Assembly: GCF_002150505.1 (NCBI RefSeq)
Contig: NZ_MSSV01000014.1
Span: 1 to 64,000, forward strand
DNA length: 64,000 bases
Reading direction: 5' to 3'
DNA from: Algoriphagus ratkowskyi
Lineage (GTDB): Bacteria > Bacteroidota > Bacteroidia > Cytophagales > Cyclobacteriaceae
In this document: one piece after another, positions 56,388 to 64,000 of the stretch
How positions within the stretch are numbered: the first letter of the stretch is position 1
Layout: the number at the start of each line of letters is the position of its first letter
Notes under the pieces: model-generated
Seen by the model: only the letters and a program-made list of their open reading frames with translations
Told to the model about the DNA's origin: nothing
The model's database searches: none
Program-made: the position numbers and the translations under genes

Positions 56388-56899
56388 ATCTACAGGTAGG
56401 TATAATTATGGGAAGTCAGTCAGATCTCCCAATCATGGCCGAAGCAGCACAAATGCTTGAAGAATTGGGCGTGAATTATGAACTGACGGTAGTTTCTGCA
56501 CATCGAACTCCACAGCGGATGATTGATTACGCACAGTCGGCTCGAGAGCGAGGAATTAAAGTAATAGTAGCGGGAGCTGGAGGAGCGGCACATTTGCCTG
56601 GGATGGTAGCTTCAATGACGAGTTTGCCTGTAATTGGTGTTCCTATTAAAAGTTCTAATTCCATCGATGGCTGGGATAGTATTCTATCGATTTTACAGAT
56701 GCCTGGAGGTATTCCTGTTGCTACGGTAGCATTGAATGGTGGGAAAAATGCGGGCATTCTTGCAGCGTCCATTGTTGGTGCTTTCGATGCTAGAGTAGGT
56801 GAAAATCTAGATGCTTATAAAAACACTTTGAAAGAAAAGGTGGAGGAATCTGCGGCTTTGATAGAAGCTAAAGGCTGGAAAGAAATTCTTAAGAAATAG
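56384..56899 (+). CDS. purE: 5-(carboxyamino)imidazole ribonucleotide mutase
   Basis: A 171-residue protein with the class I PurE motifs GIIMGSQSDLPIM, VVSAHRTPQRM, AGAGGAAHLPGMVAS and GVPIKSSNSIDGWDSILSILQMPGGIPVATVALNGGKNA. It converts N5-CAIR to CAIR. Coupled to purK, and followed by a terminator. Confidence 0.97.
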   Translation: MNLQVGIIMGSQSDLPIMAEAAQMLEELGVNYELTVVSAHRTPQRMIDYAQSARERGIKVIVAGAGGAAHLPGMVASMTSLPVIGVPIKSSNSIDGWDSILSILQMPGGIPVATVALNGGKNAGILAASIVGAFDARVGENLDAYKNTLKEKVEESAALIEAKGWKEILKK

Positions 56900-56901
56900 T
56901 A

Positions 56902-56927
56902 AAAATGCGGCTGAGAAGCCGCATTTT
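56902..56927 (+). terminator. Terminator of purKE
   Basis: AAAATGCGGCT and its complement form an 11-bp stem with a 4-nt loop, ending in TTTT right after the purE stop. Confidence 0.75.
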
Positions 56928-56938
56928 AAATTACTACC

Positions 56939-57082
56939 ATGAATTGGAAAAAGATTATTCGATTTAAAGTTGGGGAAGTTCCTTGGGAAGTGCCCTTGAA
57001 TATTTTAGTCCTTATGGGCGTGATTACACTGATATTAATGAGTGTTGGGGCCTATCTTGGCTTCCAATTTGGAAGTGGTTAA
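56939..57082 (+). CDS. Small membrane peptide (47 residues)
   Basis: ATG at 56939 to TAA ending 57082. The peptide has a basic amphipathic start (MNWKKIIRFKVGEVPWEV) and one membrane helix (LNILVLMGVITLILMSVGAYLG with a short GFQFGSG tail). It begins 12 bp after the purKE terminator and overlaps the convergent acidic protein gene by 4 bp. No family is recognised, but the composition is that of a genuine single-span peptide. Confidence 0.55.
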   Translation: MNWKKIIRFKVGEVPWEVPLNILVLMGVITLILMSVGAYLGFQFGSG

Positions 57083-57534
57083 TCTGTAAAGATTCCCCAA
57101 CCATCATCATTTTTCTCTTCTGAATCAAAGCACTTTGTCCACTCAATAAATAGCAAGCGATATTCCTCTATAGATTCTCTTAGTAGCTCCAAATGCTCTT
57201 CTGCATGGGTTTCTTCTATTCCTAGCTGATAAGTCATGGTTTGGAGACTTTTAGCATGAACTTTAATGACTACTGCCTTCTCCATTTTCAAAACATAGTC
57301 AGAAATACTTTCAGCACCAGCAAATTTGGCACTCATGATCATCGCGTCTTCCATCATAATATTGCCGTAAAGCTCTTTTCTGGCTTCATCTAGGCTTCCA
57401 ACTAAGGCACGAGTCAACCGAAAGACATCCTTAGCCTTTTTCATCAATGGGTGCTTGTAGATATTTTCATGCTCATTGGGCACATCGAATTCATCATCAT
57501 CGTCCCAATCCGCGTCATCGTCATCGTCCCACAT
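57079..57534 (-). CDS. Conserved-type protein with acidic N-terminus
   Basis: A 151-residue protein. Residues 1-18 are almost all Asp/Glu/Trp (MWDDDDDADWDDDDEFD). The rest is helical (HPLMKKAKDVFRLTRALVGSLDEARKEL; EETHAEEHLELLRESIEEYRLLFIEW). No catalytic motif or membrane segment is seen. It lies 12 bp after the DUF3127 gene on the same strand, so the two probably form an operon; a role in nucleic-acid or protein binding is only a guess. Confidence 0.7.
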   Translation of the reverse strand: MWDDDDDADWDDDDEFDVPNEHENIYKHPLMKKAKDVFRLTRALVGSLDEARKELYGNIMMEDAMIMSAKFAGAESISDYVLKMEKAVVIKVHAKSLQTMTYQLGIEETHAEEHLELLRESIEEYRLLFIEWTKCFDSEEKNDDGWGIFTD

Positions 57535-57546
57535 GGCAAAGGAGTT

Positions 57547-57894
57547 TTAGAAAGGTAGTTTATCTTCTTCGCCTTCAGAATGAAAGGAGTCCATCTCAGG
57601 CATAGCTGTAGATGCAGCAGCTCTTCCGCCACTTTGCTCTACTTTGAAAGCCTTAACTTCAGTGTACCAGCGACCGTTATATTCTCTGCTTTCCACATCT
57701 ATACTTAAAGTTACATTTTCACCTTCATTGATAGAAAACTGATCGATTTTATCCCCCCATATTGACACACAAACCTTTTTAGGATATTGTCCTCCTGTTT
57801 CTAGGATAAATTCCTGCTTTCTCCAGGCATTGCCACTTTTTGAATTCCCACCTACTTCGGGTAGTTTTTGGATTACTTTTCCACTTAATTCCAT
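57547..57894 (-). CDS. DUF3127 OB-fold protein, SSB-like tail
   Basis: A 115-residue protein. Residues 1-85 form the DUF3127 OB-fold-like domain (MELSGKVIQKLPEVGG; WRKQEFILETGGQYPKKVCVSIWG; YNGRWYTEVKAFKVE). A flexible linker follows and the C-terminus is EGEEDKLPF, like the acidic DD(I/L)PF tip by which SSB recruits DNA-repair partners. Single-stranded DNA binding is predicted from this, not shown. Confidence 0.82.
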   Translation of the reverse strand: MELSGKVIQKLPEVGGNSKSGNAWRKQEFILETGGQYPKKVCVSIWGDKIDQFSINEGENVTLSIDVESREYNGRWYTEVKAFKVEQSGGRAAASTAMPEMDSFHSEGEEDKLPF

Positions 57895-58243
57895 TGTCGT
57901 ATTTTTTAATTTCTATCTATGCGAAGATAGACATTGCGGTGGAAATCTTCTGTTAGAATAGCTGCAAATTACTTCGCTGTAATAGCTGCCTTTAACATTT
58001 TTTGGCATAAACATTGGGCATTGGTGAGTCTACATTTAAATTCATTTCTATTAAATTTTGCTATTGCATTCTTTTAAAAGATATAATTTGGTATGACGTC
58101 TGGATATAACGTGTGAGATAAAATCCTTGCGTTTTCTTTGCAGAGTTGTATTTGAAATCATACTTTTAAGACATATTATTTTTCTTTCACCCTTACCACA
58201 TACTATGGCCTAGACCTTTACGTTTATTATAAACCAACTTAAA
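57895..58243. other. Divergent gap before the ECF sigma gene
   Basis: 349 AT-rich bases. A degenerate match to the Ctctgcg-type repeat (cttgcgttttctttgcagag) lies at about 58126-58146. No exact -7 box was found. Confidence 0.45.
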
Positions 58244-58846
58244 ATGAGTAAACGAATTGGTCCTAAGGACAGCGAATTGATAGCACAGTATCGAAATGGT
58301 AGTGATGCAGCGTTTGATCTATTAGTAGATCGGTATCAAAGTAAGATGTACACCACGATTTTTCTGATTGTTAAGGATCAGAAAGTAGCTGAAGACCTAC
58401 TTCAAGACGTGTTTATGAAAGTGGTAAAAACACTTAATTCAGATAAATACAATGAAGAAGGGAAATTTCAGCCTTGGGTGATGCGCATAGCGCATAATTT
58501 GGCGATAGATTATTTCCGTAAAGCCAAAAGATATCCTACCATATTAATGGAGGATGGTTCTAATATTTTCAATTCGCTGAAATTTGCTGAAGAAAATGTA
58601 GAAGACCGGCAGGTAAGAGATGAAAACATTGAGCTAGTGAAGCGCCTGATTGAGGAACTTCCGGAGGCTCAAAAGCAGGTCTTGATTATGCGACATTACT
58701 TGGATATGAGTTTCCAAGAAATTGCAGATCAGACTGGTGTAAGTATCAATACCGCTCTTGGTAGAATGCGATATGCGCTGATCCACCTGCGAAAAAAGAT
58801 GAAACAACTAAATTTTGCATATGATAAAACCATTTACCCCAAATGA
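58244..58846 (+). CDS. ECF sigma-70 factor
   Basis: A 200-residue sigma factor with region 2 (DLLVDRYQSKMYTTIFLIVKDQKVAEDLLQDVF; WVMRIAHNLAIDYFRKAKR) and region 4 (EELPEAQKQVLIMRHYLDMSFQEIADQTGVSINTALGRMRYAL). It directs RNA polymerase to a specific gene set. The following small gene overlaps it by 26 bp, so they are co-translated. Confidence 0.93.
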   Translation: MSKRIGPKDSELIAQYRNGSDAAFDLLVDRYQSKMYTTIFLIVKDQKVAEDLLQDVFMKVVKTLNSDKYNEEGKFQPWVMRIAHNLAIDYFRKAKRYPTILMEDGSNIFNSLKFAEENVEDRQVRDENIELVKRLIEELPEAQKQVLIMRHYLDMSFQEIADQTGVSINTALGRMRYALIHLRKKMKQLNFAYDKTIYPK

Positions 58847-59054
58847 CCTGCTAAGATATATTTATCAGGAAATGACGGAGGTAGAGCAAGAACTCTTAGT
58901 GCAAGCCTTGCATAGTGACAATTCGCTAATGCAAGAATATATAGAACTGCTGAGCACAATAGAGCAAATGGATCAAGTCCAGCTTCAACCTTCAGAAAAA
59001 GTAGTACAAGCGATCAAGTCGAGCGCTCAATCTACAGGACTCGCACGAGTCTGA
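58821..59054 (+). CDS. Small partner protein of the ECF sigma factor
   Basis: A 77-residue protein from ATG at 58821 (MIKPFTPNDLLRYIYQEM). It is acidic and helical, with the 'E..e...l..al..d..L...y..l' pattern seen at the N-terminus of anti-sigma factors (zinc-less ZAS-like). It lacks a membrane helix. Its position inside the sigma gene end suggests a cytoplasmic regulator of that sigma factor, which is inference. Confidence 0.65.
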   Translation: MIKPFTPNDLLRYIYQEMTEVEQELLVQALHSDNSLMQEYIELLSTIEQMDQVQLQPSEKVVQAIKSSAQSTGLARV

Positions 59055-59063
59055 TGACATGGT

Positions 59064-59091
59064 AATCCCGCCTCGAGCGGGATTTTTTTTT
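59064..59091 (+). terminator. Terminator of the sigma factor operon
   Basis: AATCCCGC-ctcga-GCGGGATT with a nine-T run, just after the small-partner stop codon. Confidence 0.88.
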
Positions 59092-59247
59092 AATTTTATG
59101 TATAGCATCAATTGCTTCACATAAGGTAAAAAGCAATTTTATGTAGTGTAAATAGTTGCATTTCCGGCACTTCGTTCATTCCGCTTCGGTCTTCCAGCCG
59201 GGTATGTAAAGAAAAAAGCGGTAATGGCTAATTAGGAACAATTACGT

Positions 59248-60138
59248 TTAATTTATTGCAATCTTGATAAAGTCCGCAGCCTGCTCAAATAATTGAGGAT
59301 AGGTAGCCGCAGTAAAGCCATGACCTTGATTGGGGATTTTAATGAATGAGTGGAATACATTAGCCTCTATTAAAGAATTTTTCAGGAGCTCACTCTGTGA
59401 AATTGGAACTACGCTATCCGAAGTCCCGTGGAAAAAAATTGTAGGAGGGGAATTAGAGTTTACATACGTAATAGGACTGTTAATGGCATAAGCATCGGCT
59501 TCATCTTGTGGACTACCTCCAATTAGGCCATTTAAACCTAGCTGTGTTATTAGGCTAAAATCATATAGTTTAGCAAGGTCTGTTGGAGGAAAAAAAGCTA
59601 TAACCGCTTTTATGTTGCCAATGCGCTGATGTTTATAGGAATGCAATAAAGCTAAATGACCTCCCGCACTAGCACCAGCGAGAATTAATTGGTCAGAAAT
59701 ATTCCAATCTGCAGACTTACTTTGTATATAATTTATGGCTTCTATAACGTCATTCTGCTGAGTTGGAAATTTATTACTACCATTATTTAGATTATAAAGG
59801 CTATAGTTAATGGCTACAAAAGCATAGTCTGGCAAAGCTGAAGAAAGTGCTGCCCGGAATTGTGTAAACTCTTCTTTGCTTCCCTCAATCCAAGCTCCAC
59901 CATGAAGATAGATTACGAGTGGTGTTTCATCGGTCGATCTTCCAGCAGGTAAATAAACATCTAAGACCTGGATTCTCTCTCTCCCATAGGATTGATCAAA
60001 TAAATCTAAAGCAGGTAAGAACCCTGTTGGGTTTTCGTCTCCGTTCGAAGTACAGCTGTATAGATAGGAACTAATTAGAAGTAAGAGAAATATCTTTTGA
60101 AAGAAGTGATTAAAAACTCTGAACATCCTTAAAACCAT
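59248..60138 (-). CDS. Lipoprotein alpha/beta hydrolase (carboxylesterase type)
   Basis: A 296-residue protein with a lipoprotein signal (LLISSYLYSC, Cys29). The esterase motif is HGGAW (79-83) and the nucleophile elbow is GASAG (Ser157). The acid is likely in HGTSDSVVPIS and the base in GHGFTAA. This is the BD-FAE/hormone-sensitive-lipase-like group that cleaves esters, including feruloyl or acetyl groups. It overlaps the ALDH gene by 10 bp; ATG at 60126 (MFRVFN) is an equally good start and would leave a 2-bp gap. Confidence 0.85.
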   Translation of the reverse strand: MVLRMFRVFNHFFQKIFLLLLISSYLYSCTSNGDENPTGFLPALDLFDQSYGRERIQVLDVYLPAGRSTDETPLVIYLHGGAWIEGSKEEFTQFRAALSSALPDYAFVAINYSLYNLNNGSNKFPTQQNDVIEAINYIQSKSADWNISDQLILAGASAGGHLALLHSYKHQRIGNIKAVIAFFPPTDLAKLYDFSLITQLGLNGLIGGSPQDEADAYAINSPITYVNSNSPPTIFFHGTSDSVVPISQSELLKNSLIEANVFHSFIKIPNQGHGFTAATYPQLFEQAADFIKIAIN

Positions 60139-61562
60139 TTGATAAGTGACTCTATGATTTGCTTAGCTCGGATGCCATATGGCGGTCTGAGAAGCGTTAC
60201 ATTATTTAATCCCACACGTTGTTTGAGTACACCTTTCTCATTGCTAAATGCCATAAAGCCATGATAGCCGTGTGCTTTTCCAATCCCGCTATTATTTACA
60301 CCTCCAAATGGTAATTCCATATGGAGATAATGAATGACACAGTCGTTGATGACTGCGTTTCCTGAACTTGTTTCTCCAAGAACTTTAGAGGCATGCTCAG
60401 AATCATTTCCAAAATAGTAAAGCGCTAAAGGTTTAGGCTTTGAATTCACATAAGCTATCGCTTGCTCAAGGGTGCTATAGGGTACGATAGGAAAGATCGG
60501 CCCAAAGATCTCTTCCTGCAAAACCAGCATTTCATCCGTTACATCTGTTAATATAGTTGGCTCTATATATCGTGACTGGGGATCTAACTTTCCGCCGAAG
60601 GCAATCTTTGCTCCTTTAGCTACAGCATCATCAATGTATCCTTTTAGCCTTTGGAAATTTTTGTCGTTGACGATCCTAGCCATATCGGGAGACTGATCTA
60701 TTCCTTTGAAATCTGGATCATACATCTTTTGAAGTGCGACTTTCATTTCTGAAAGAAACATTTCCTCCTGAGATTTGTGTACCAATACATAATCCGGAGC
60801 GATGCATGTTTGTCCACAGTTGACATATTTCCCCCAAATTAATTTCTCGGCAGCATCCTTTAAATCAGCATCTTCATTCACAATAACTGGCGATTTTCCA
60901 CCCAACTCTAATGTTACAGATGTCAAGTGCTCCGCAGCAGCTTTCATCACTATTTTGCCAACAGCTGGACTTCCTGTAAAAAAAATATGATCAAATGGAA
61001 GTTGAAGTAGGGCTTGGGATACAGCTACTTCTCCTAATATTACTGAAACCTCATTGGAGTTAAAAAGTTCAGAAATCATCCTGGCAATCAATTCGGATGT
61101 ATGCGGTGTCATCTCCGAAGGCTTGATAATCGCAGTACATCCTGCAGCTAGAGCAGAGATTAAAGGGCCAATTGTAAGATTAAACGGGTAATTCCAGGGC
61201 GAAATAATTAATGATGTTCCTTTGGGTTCCTTATAGATCTTGCTTGTTGTGCCAAGCATGGGTAAAGGGGTTGAAACGGATTTCGGTTGCATCCATTTTT
61301 TAAGATGTTTGATCGTATGATTGATTTCGGCAGTTACAGGGAAGATTTCTGTAAGATCAGTTTCAGGTTCTGGTTTACTAAAATCATTTGCTAAAGCATC
61401 GCGGATGTCCTGCTGATAATCTTTTATCCAGGCTCTGACTTTTTTCAGTCGTGCTACTCTCTCGTCTAAAGTTGAAATTCTCCATTGGTAGGACGTCTCT
61501 ACCTGAGATTGAAAAATAAGTTGAAGGTTTGGGTTTATTGATGAGGAGGGTGAGAGAATCAT
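60129..61562 (-). CDS. Aldehyde dehydrogenase, ALDH3 type
   Basis: A 477-residue protein with SPWNYPFNL (Asn124), LELGGKSP (Glu219) and the catalytic Cys253 in NCGQTCIAPDY; EEIFGPIFPI and PFGGVNNSGIG are also conserved. The length and the C-terminal hydrophobic segment fit class 3 ALDHs, which oxidise fatty and aromatic aldehydes with NAD(P). It overlaps the downstream esterase by 10 bp, so they are co-translated. Confidence 0.93.
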   Translation of the reverse strand: MILSPSSSINPNLQLIFQSQVETSYQWRISTLDERVARLKKVRAWIKDYQQDIRDALANDFSKPEPETDLTEIFPVTAEINHTIKHLKKWMQPKSVSTPLPMLGTTSKIYKEPKGTSLIISPWNYPFNLTIGPLISALAAGCTAIIKPSEMTPHTSELIARMISELFNSNEVSVILGEVAVSQALLQLPFDHIFFTGSPAVGKIVMKAAAEHLTSVTLELGGKSPVIVNEDADLKDAAEKLIWGKYVNCGQTCIAPDYVLVHKSQEEMFLSEMKVALQKMYDPDFKGIDQSPDMARIVNDKNFQRLKGYIDDAVAKGAKIAFGGKLDPQSRYIEPTILTDVTDEMLVLQEEIFGPIFPIVPYSTLEQAIAYVNSKPKPLALYYFGNDSEHASKVLGETSSGNAVINDCVIHYLHMELPFGGVNNSGIGKAHGYHGFMAFSNEKGVLKQRVGLNNVTLLRPPYGIRAKQIIESLIKWF

Positions 61563-61919
61563 AGTTATTTATGGGATTATTTTAATCTAAGTTAAAAATA
61601 GAGTTTTCCATTGGAAATAGGAAAGTGAGTGTCTCTAATAATAAACAAGGACTTAAGAGTATTTTCAATTTACATTTCCCAAATTTCATAGTCATAATTA
61701 TGTATTTTGTCAATTAGGTTTGGCTGACCCTTGGGTTATACAGAGGTCAGATATTTATTTTTTGGCAGGAATACTTTTGCAGGATAACATATAGCGGTCA
61801 AATTGACTCCCCAGAGTTAAGTGTGTTTTTGGGTAGGGATAGTCAAATTACATAGTGCTTAGTTTTTCTTATTAGGCTAAGGGAAATTATCCATAATCAA
61901 AAATTTTAGATATTTGGCT
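61563..61919. other. Gap upstream of rlmH
   Basis: 357 AT-rich bases with no gene. TAGGTTTG (61715) and TACTTTTG (61772) match TAnnTTTG but have no well-spaced -33 box, so no promoter is called. Confidence 0.45.
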
Positions 61920-62393
61920 ATGCAAATCAAACTGATCGCTATCGGCAAGACGGACAATAAATCCATTATATCCTTGATTGAGGAATACAGTAAGCGGCTG
62001 AATTTTTACATCAAGTTTGATTTTGAAGTCATCCCAGATCTGAAAAACACCAAATCTCTCTCCGAAATCCTTCAAAAAGAGAAGGAAGGAGAATTGATTC
62101 TAAAAAATATAATTCCTTCTGATGACGTGATCTTATTGGATGAACGCGGCAAAAGCCATAGCTCCATAGATTTCTCAGAATTCCTTCAGAAGAAGATGAA
62201 TGCAGGCTTAAAGCAACTCATTTTCGTCATTGGTGGACCTTATGGTTTTTCGGACCAGGTTTACGCCAGATCAAACGGCAAACTTTCCATATCCAAAATG
62301 ACATTTTCGCATCAGATGATCCGACCTTTTTTCATCGAGCAACTTTATCGAGGATTTACGATTCTGAGAAATGAGCCATATCATCACGAGTAA
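61920..62393 (+). CDS. rlmH: 23S rRNA (pseudouridine-1915-N3)-methyltransferase RlmH
   Basis: A 157-residue SPOUT methyltransferase. It starts MQIKLIAIGKT like the family; a TTG two codons upstream is unlikely. The SAM-knot region is LLDERGKSHSSIDFSEFLQK, FVIGGPYGFSDQVYAR, and the tail IRPFFIEQLYRGFTILRNEPYHHE is highly conserved. It methylates pseudouridine 1915 in helix 69 of 23S rRNA, so it follows RluD, whose likely gene is in the same window. Confidence 0.96.
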   Translation: MQIKLIAIGKTDNKSIISLIEEYSKRLNFYIKFDFEVIPDLKNTKSLSEILQKEKEGELILKNIIPSDDVILLDERGKSHSSIDFSEFLQKKMNAGLKQLIFVIGGPYGFSDQVYARSNGKLSISKMTFSHQMIRPFFIEQLYRGFTILRNEPYHHE

Positions 62394-62460
62394 ATAGTTT
62401 TCATTATTCGGAAAAAAGTAATCTGTGGACACGCTTATAAAAGACACTAAAAATTGATCA

Positions 62461-63936
62461 CTAACCGTCTATCATTTCACTCATGATTTTTGCAGAAAGC
62501 AAGCAAAGGGGGATTCCTCCACCAGGATGCACGGAACCTCCGCAGAAATACAGATTTTTTATAGATGAGGAATAATTAGCATGGCGGAGAAAAGCCGCAA
62601 ACTTATTATTTGAGCTATTGCCATAGAGTGCCCCTTGAGCAGAGGACGTCTTCGATTCTATCGATCGAGGATCTAAGATTTCTTCTACTTCAATCAAGGC
62701 TTCCAAATCAGTTTTTAGGATTCTATTCAACTTATGAATGATATTTCTCTTCGCTTCAGCTATCATCTTATCCCAATCTTGTCCTTGGTTATTGGGCACA
62801 TTGATCATCGTAAACCAATTCATACAACCCCCAGGAGCGTCATCAGATTTGTGAGTTGAGGTAATATTCAGATAAATGGTAGGATCTTCATAGATCGTCC
62901 CACGCTTAAAAATATGCTCGAATTCCAAGGGATAATTATCTGAGAAGAGAATATTGTGTAGATCAAGCTCTTGAAATTCACGTTTGATTCCCCAATAGAA
63001 TATCAGTGCAGAACTTGATTTGGGCTGGCTGAGCAAAAGCTTAGGTTGCTTCTCTTCTTTAAGGATCGTCTTGTAGGCATTAACCATATCCATATTATTT
63101 GTCACGAGGTCAGCATGGAAATCTTTGTCTTTTACTCTGATTCCTATTGCTTTTCCACCTTCGACTAAGACCTTTTCCACTTTCTGTCCAAAATGATAAT
63201 TCACTCCGAGTTCTTCTGAAAGTTTGAACAGACTCATCGTGATATCATGCATCCCTTTTTTAGGAAAAAAGGCACCTATGTTAAATTCAAGATGAGGAAT
63301 AATATTTAGTGTAGCAGGGGTTTCAAAGGGATTTGAACCGTTGTAAGTAGCATAACGATTAAAGAGTTGCACCAATTTGGGATGAGAAAACTGCTTTCTA
63401 TTTGCTTCATTCATAGTAGAGAAAATCCCCAGTTTCCTCATTTTCAGATAGGACTTCATCGCTTGTGAATTTGTCCACGTACTGATCTTGTGAAGGGAGC
63501 GATTCATGAAAAGTGGAGCCAGACTATCGTAGATAAAGGCTGATTTGAGAAGCGCTTCGCGAATGTTAGAAGCCGGCTCGCCCAGCTTAGTCTGCACTTC
63601 TTCTGCAAAGTGATTGAGATCTGAGTAAGCTTTTAGCGTCGTCCCATCTTCCCAGAAATAATTACAAGCAACCTCCAGCTTTTCATATTCAAAGTAGTCT
63701 TCAGGATTTTTCCCAGCTAGTCGAAAAAGCTCATCGACCTGCTCAGGAAGTGTGAAAAGCGAAGGTCCCGCATCAAATCTGTATTCTCCTAGGTGAATCT
63801 CACTCAGTTTCCCTCCCGGATAGGTATTCGCTTCAAAGACTATCACTGAATAGCCTTTTAATGCCAGCCGAATGGAAGCAGCAATGCCCGCAATTCCAGC
63901 ACCAATAATTAGTGCCTGTGTATGATTGCTTTTCAT
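62461..63936 (-). CDS. CrtI/CrtD-type carotenoid desaturase
   Basis: A 491-residue FAD enzyme. The dinucleotide-binding motif ALIIGAGIAGIAASIRLALKG is at the N-terminus, followed by PGGKLSE and YRFDAGPSLFTLPE. The C-terminal FAD motif is NLYFCGGSVHPGGGIPLCL. These are typical of phytoene desaturases and hydroxycarotenoid 3,4-desaturases (CrtD); in Cytophagales such enzymes contribute to pigments such as flexixanthin or saproxanthin. No other carotenoid gene is in the window. ATG at 63936 is preferred over a TTG opening 48 bp upstream. Confidence 0.88.
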   Translation of the reverse strand: MKSNHTQALIIGAGIAGIAASIRLALKGYSVIVFEANTYPGGKLSEIHLGEYRFDAGPSLFTLPEQVDELFRLAGKNPEDYFEYEKLEVACNYFWEDGTTLKAYSDLNHFAEEVQTKLGEPASNIREALLKSAFIYDSLAPLFMNRSLHKISTWTNSQAMKSYLKMRKLGIFSTMNEANRKQFSHPKLVQLFNRYATYNGSNPFETPATLNIIPHLEFNIGAFFPKKGMHDITMSLFKLSEELGVNYHFGQKVEKVLVEGGKAIGIRVKDKDFHADLVTNNMDMVNAYKTILKEEKQPKLLLSQPKSSSALIFYWGIKREFQELDLHNILFSDNYPLEFEHIFKRGTIYEDPTIYLNITSTHKSDDAPGGCMNWFTMINVPNNQGQDWDKMIAEAKRNIIHKLNRILKTDLEALIEVEEILDPRSIESKTSSAQGALYGNSSNNKFAAFLRHANYSSSIKNLYFCGGSVHPGGGIPLCLLSAKIMSEMIDG

Positions 63937-64000
63937 TTTTTCAAGTTTTAGAAATGCATCTGAAGATAAAAATTTAGCCCGCAAAATACTTTAGTATTTT

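Noticed and set aside
61715..61779. TAGGTTTG and TACTTTTG as rlmH promoters
   Set aside because: Both are 140-200 nt upstream of the gene and lack a -33 TTG at suitable spacing; such matches occur by chance in AT-rich DNA.

Overview
This is a chromosomal segment of a member of the Bacteroidota, most likely a cytophagal bacterium of the Cyclobacteriaceae (Algoriphagus-like). The placement is inferred from two proteins with type IX secretion (T9SS) sorting tails, an Oar-like TonB-dependent receptor, AT-rich gaps, genes without Shine-Dalgarno sequences, and several promoter -7 boxes of the Bacteroidota form TAnnTTTG. No ribosomal RNA operon, prophage, complete insertion sequence or CRISPR array was seen.

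Layout. 0-6 kb: 3' part of a giant repetitive T9SS-secreted surface protein. 6-10.5 kb: a 1451-residue AsmA-like envelope protein. 10.6-11.3 kb: two related tRNA-like genes with Leu-type bodies, a GUC anticodon loop and an oversized variable arm. 11.6-16.7 kb: RluD-type pseudouridine synthase, a PLP deaminase/desulfhydrase, an AlbA_2 protein and UvrB. 17-24 kb: DUF4105 protein, a second T9SS cargo, a GntP permease with a RidA protein, and an MltF-like lytic transglycosylase. 24.2-30.5 kb: a hydrolase plus tripartite RND efflux operon. 30.7-31.2 kb: a decayed DUF481 pseudogene. 31.3-43.7 kb: TonB receptor, lysoplasmalogenase, fatty-acid desaturase, CsbD-like protein, AspS, an M23 peptidase, an RluF-like synthase and a Fur-family regulator with a candidate operator. 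44-46.5 kb: a large zinc metalloprotease. 46.6-50.6 kb: a compact type III polyketide synthase locus (FAD reductase, UbiA prenyltransferase, PKS, methyltransferase). 50.6-53.3 kb: MscS channel, an iodotyrosine-deiodinase-like flavoprotein, a lipoprotein and a 55-residue peptide gene. 53.4-64 kb: a membrane-anchored MutS-family ATPase, PurK/PurE, small proteins, a DUF3127 protein, an ECF sigma factor, an esterase and ALDH3 pair, RlmH and a carotenoid desaturase.

The window mixes core genes (uvrB, aspS, purKE, rlmH) with envelope, transport and secondary-metabolism genes. The gaps carry several families of short hairpin repeats. Two of these gaps share flanking sequence while their stems differ but remain paired. 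The best candidates for something undescribed are the paired tRNA-like genes, the covarying hairpin repeats, the type III PKS locus and the small peptide gene beside the lipoprotein.
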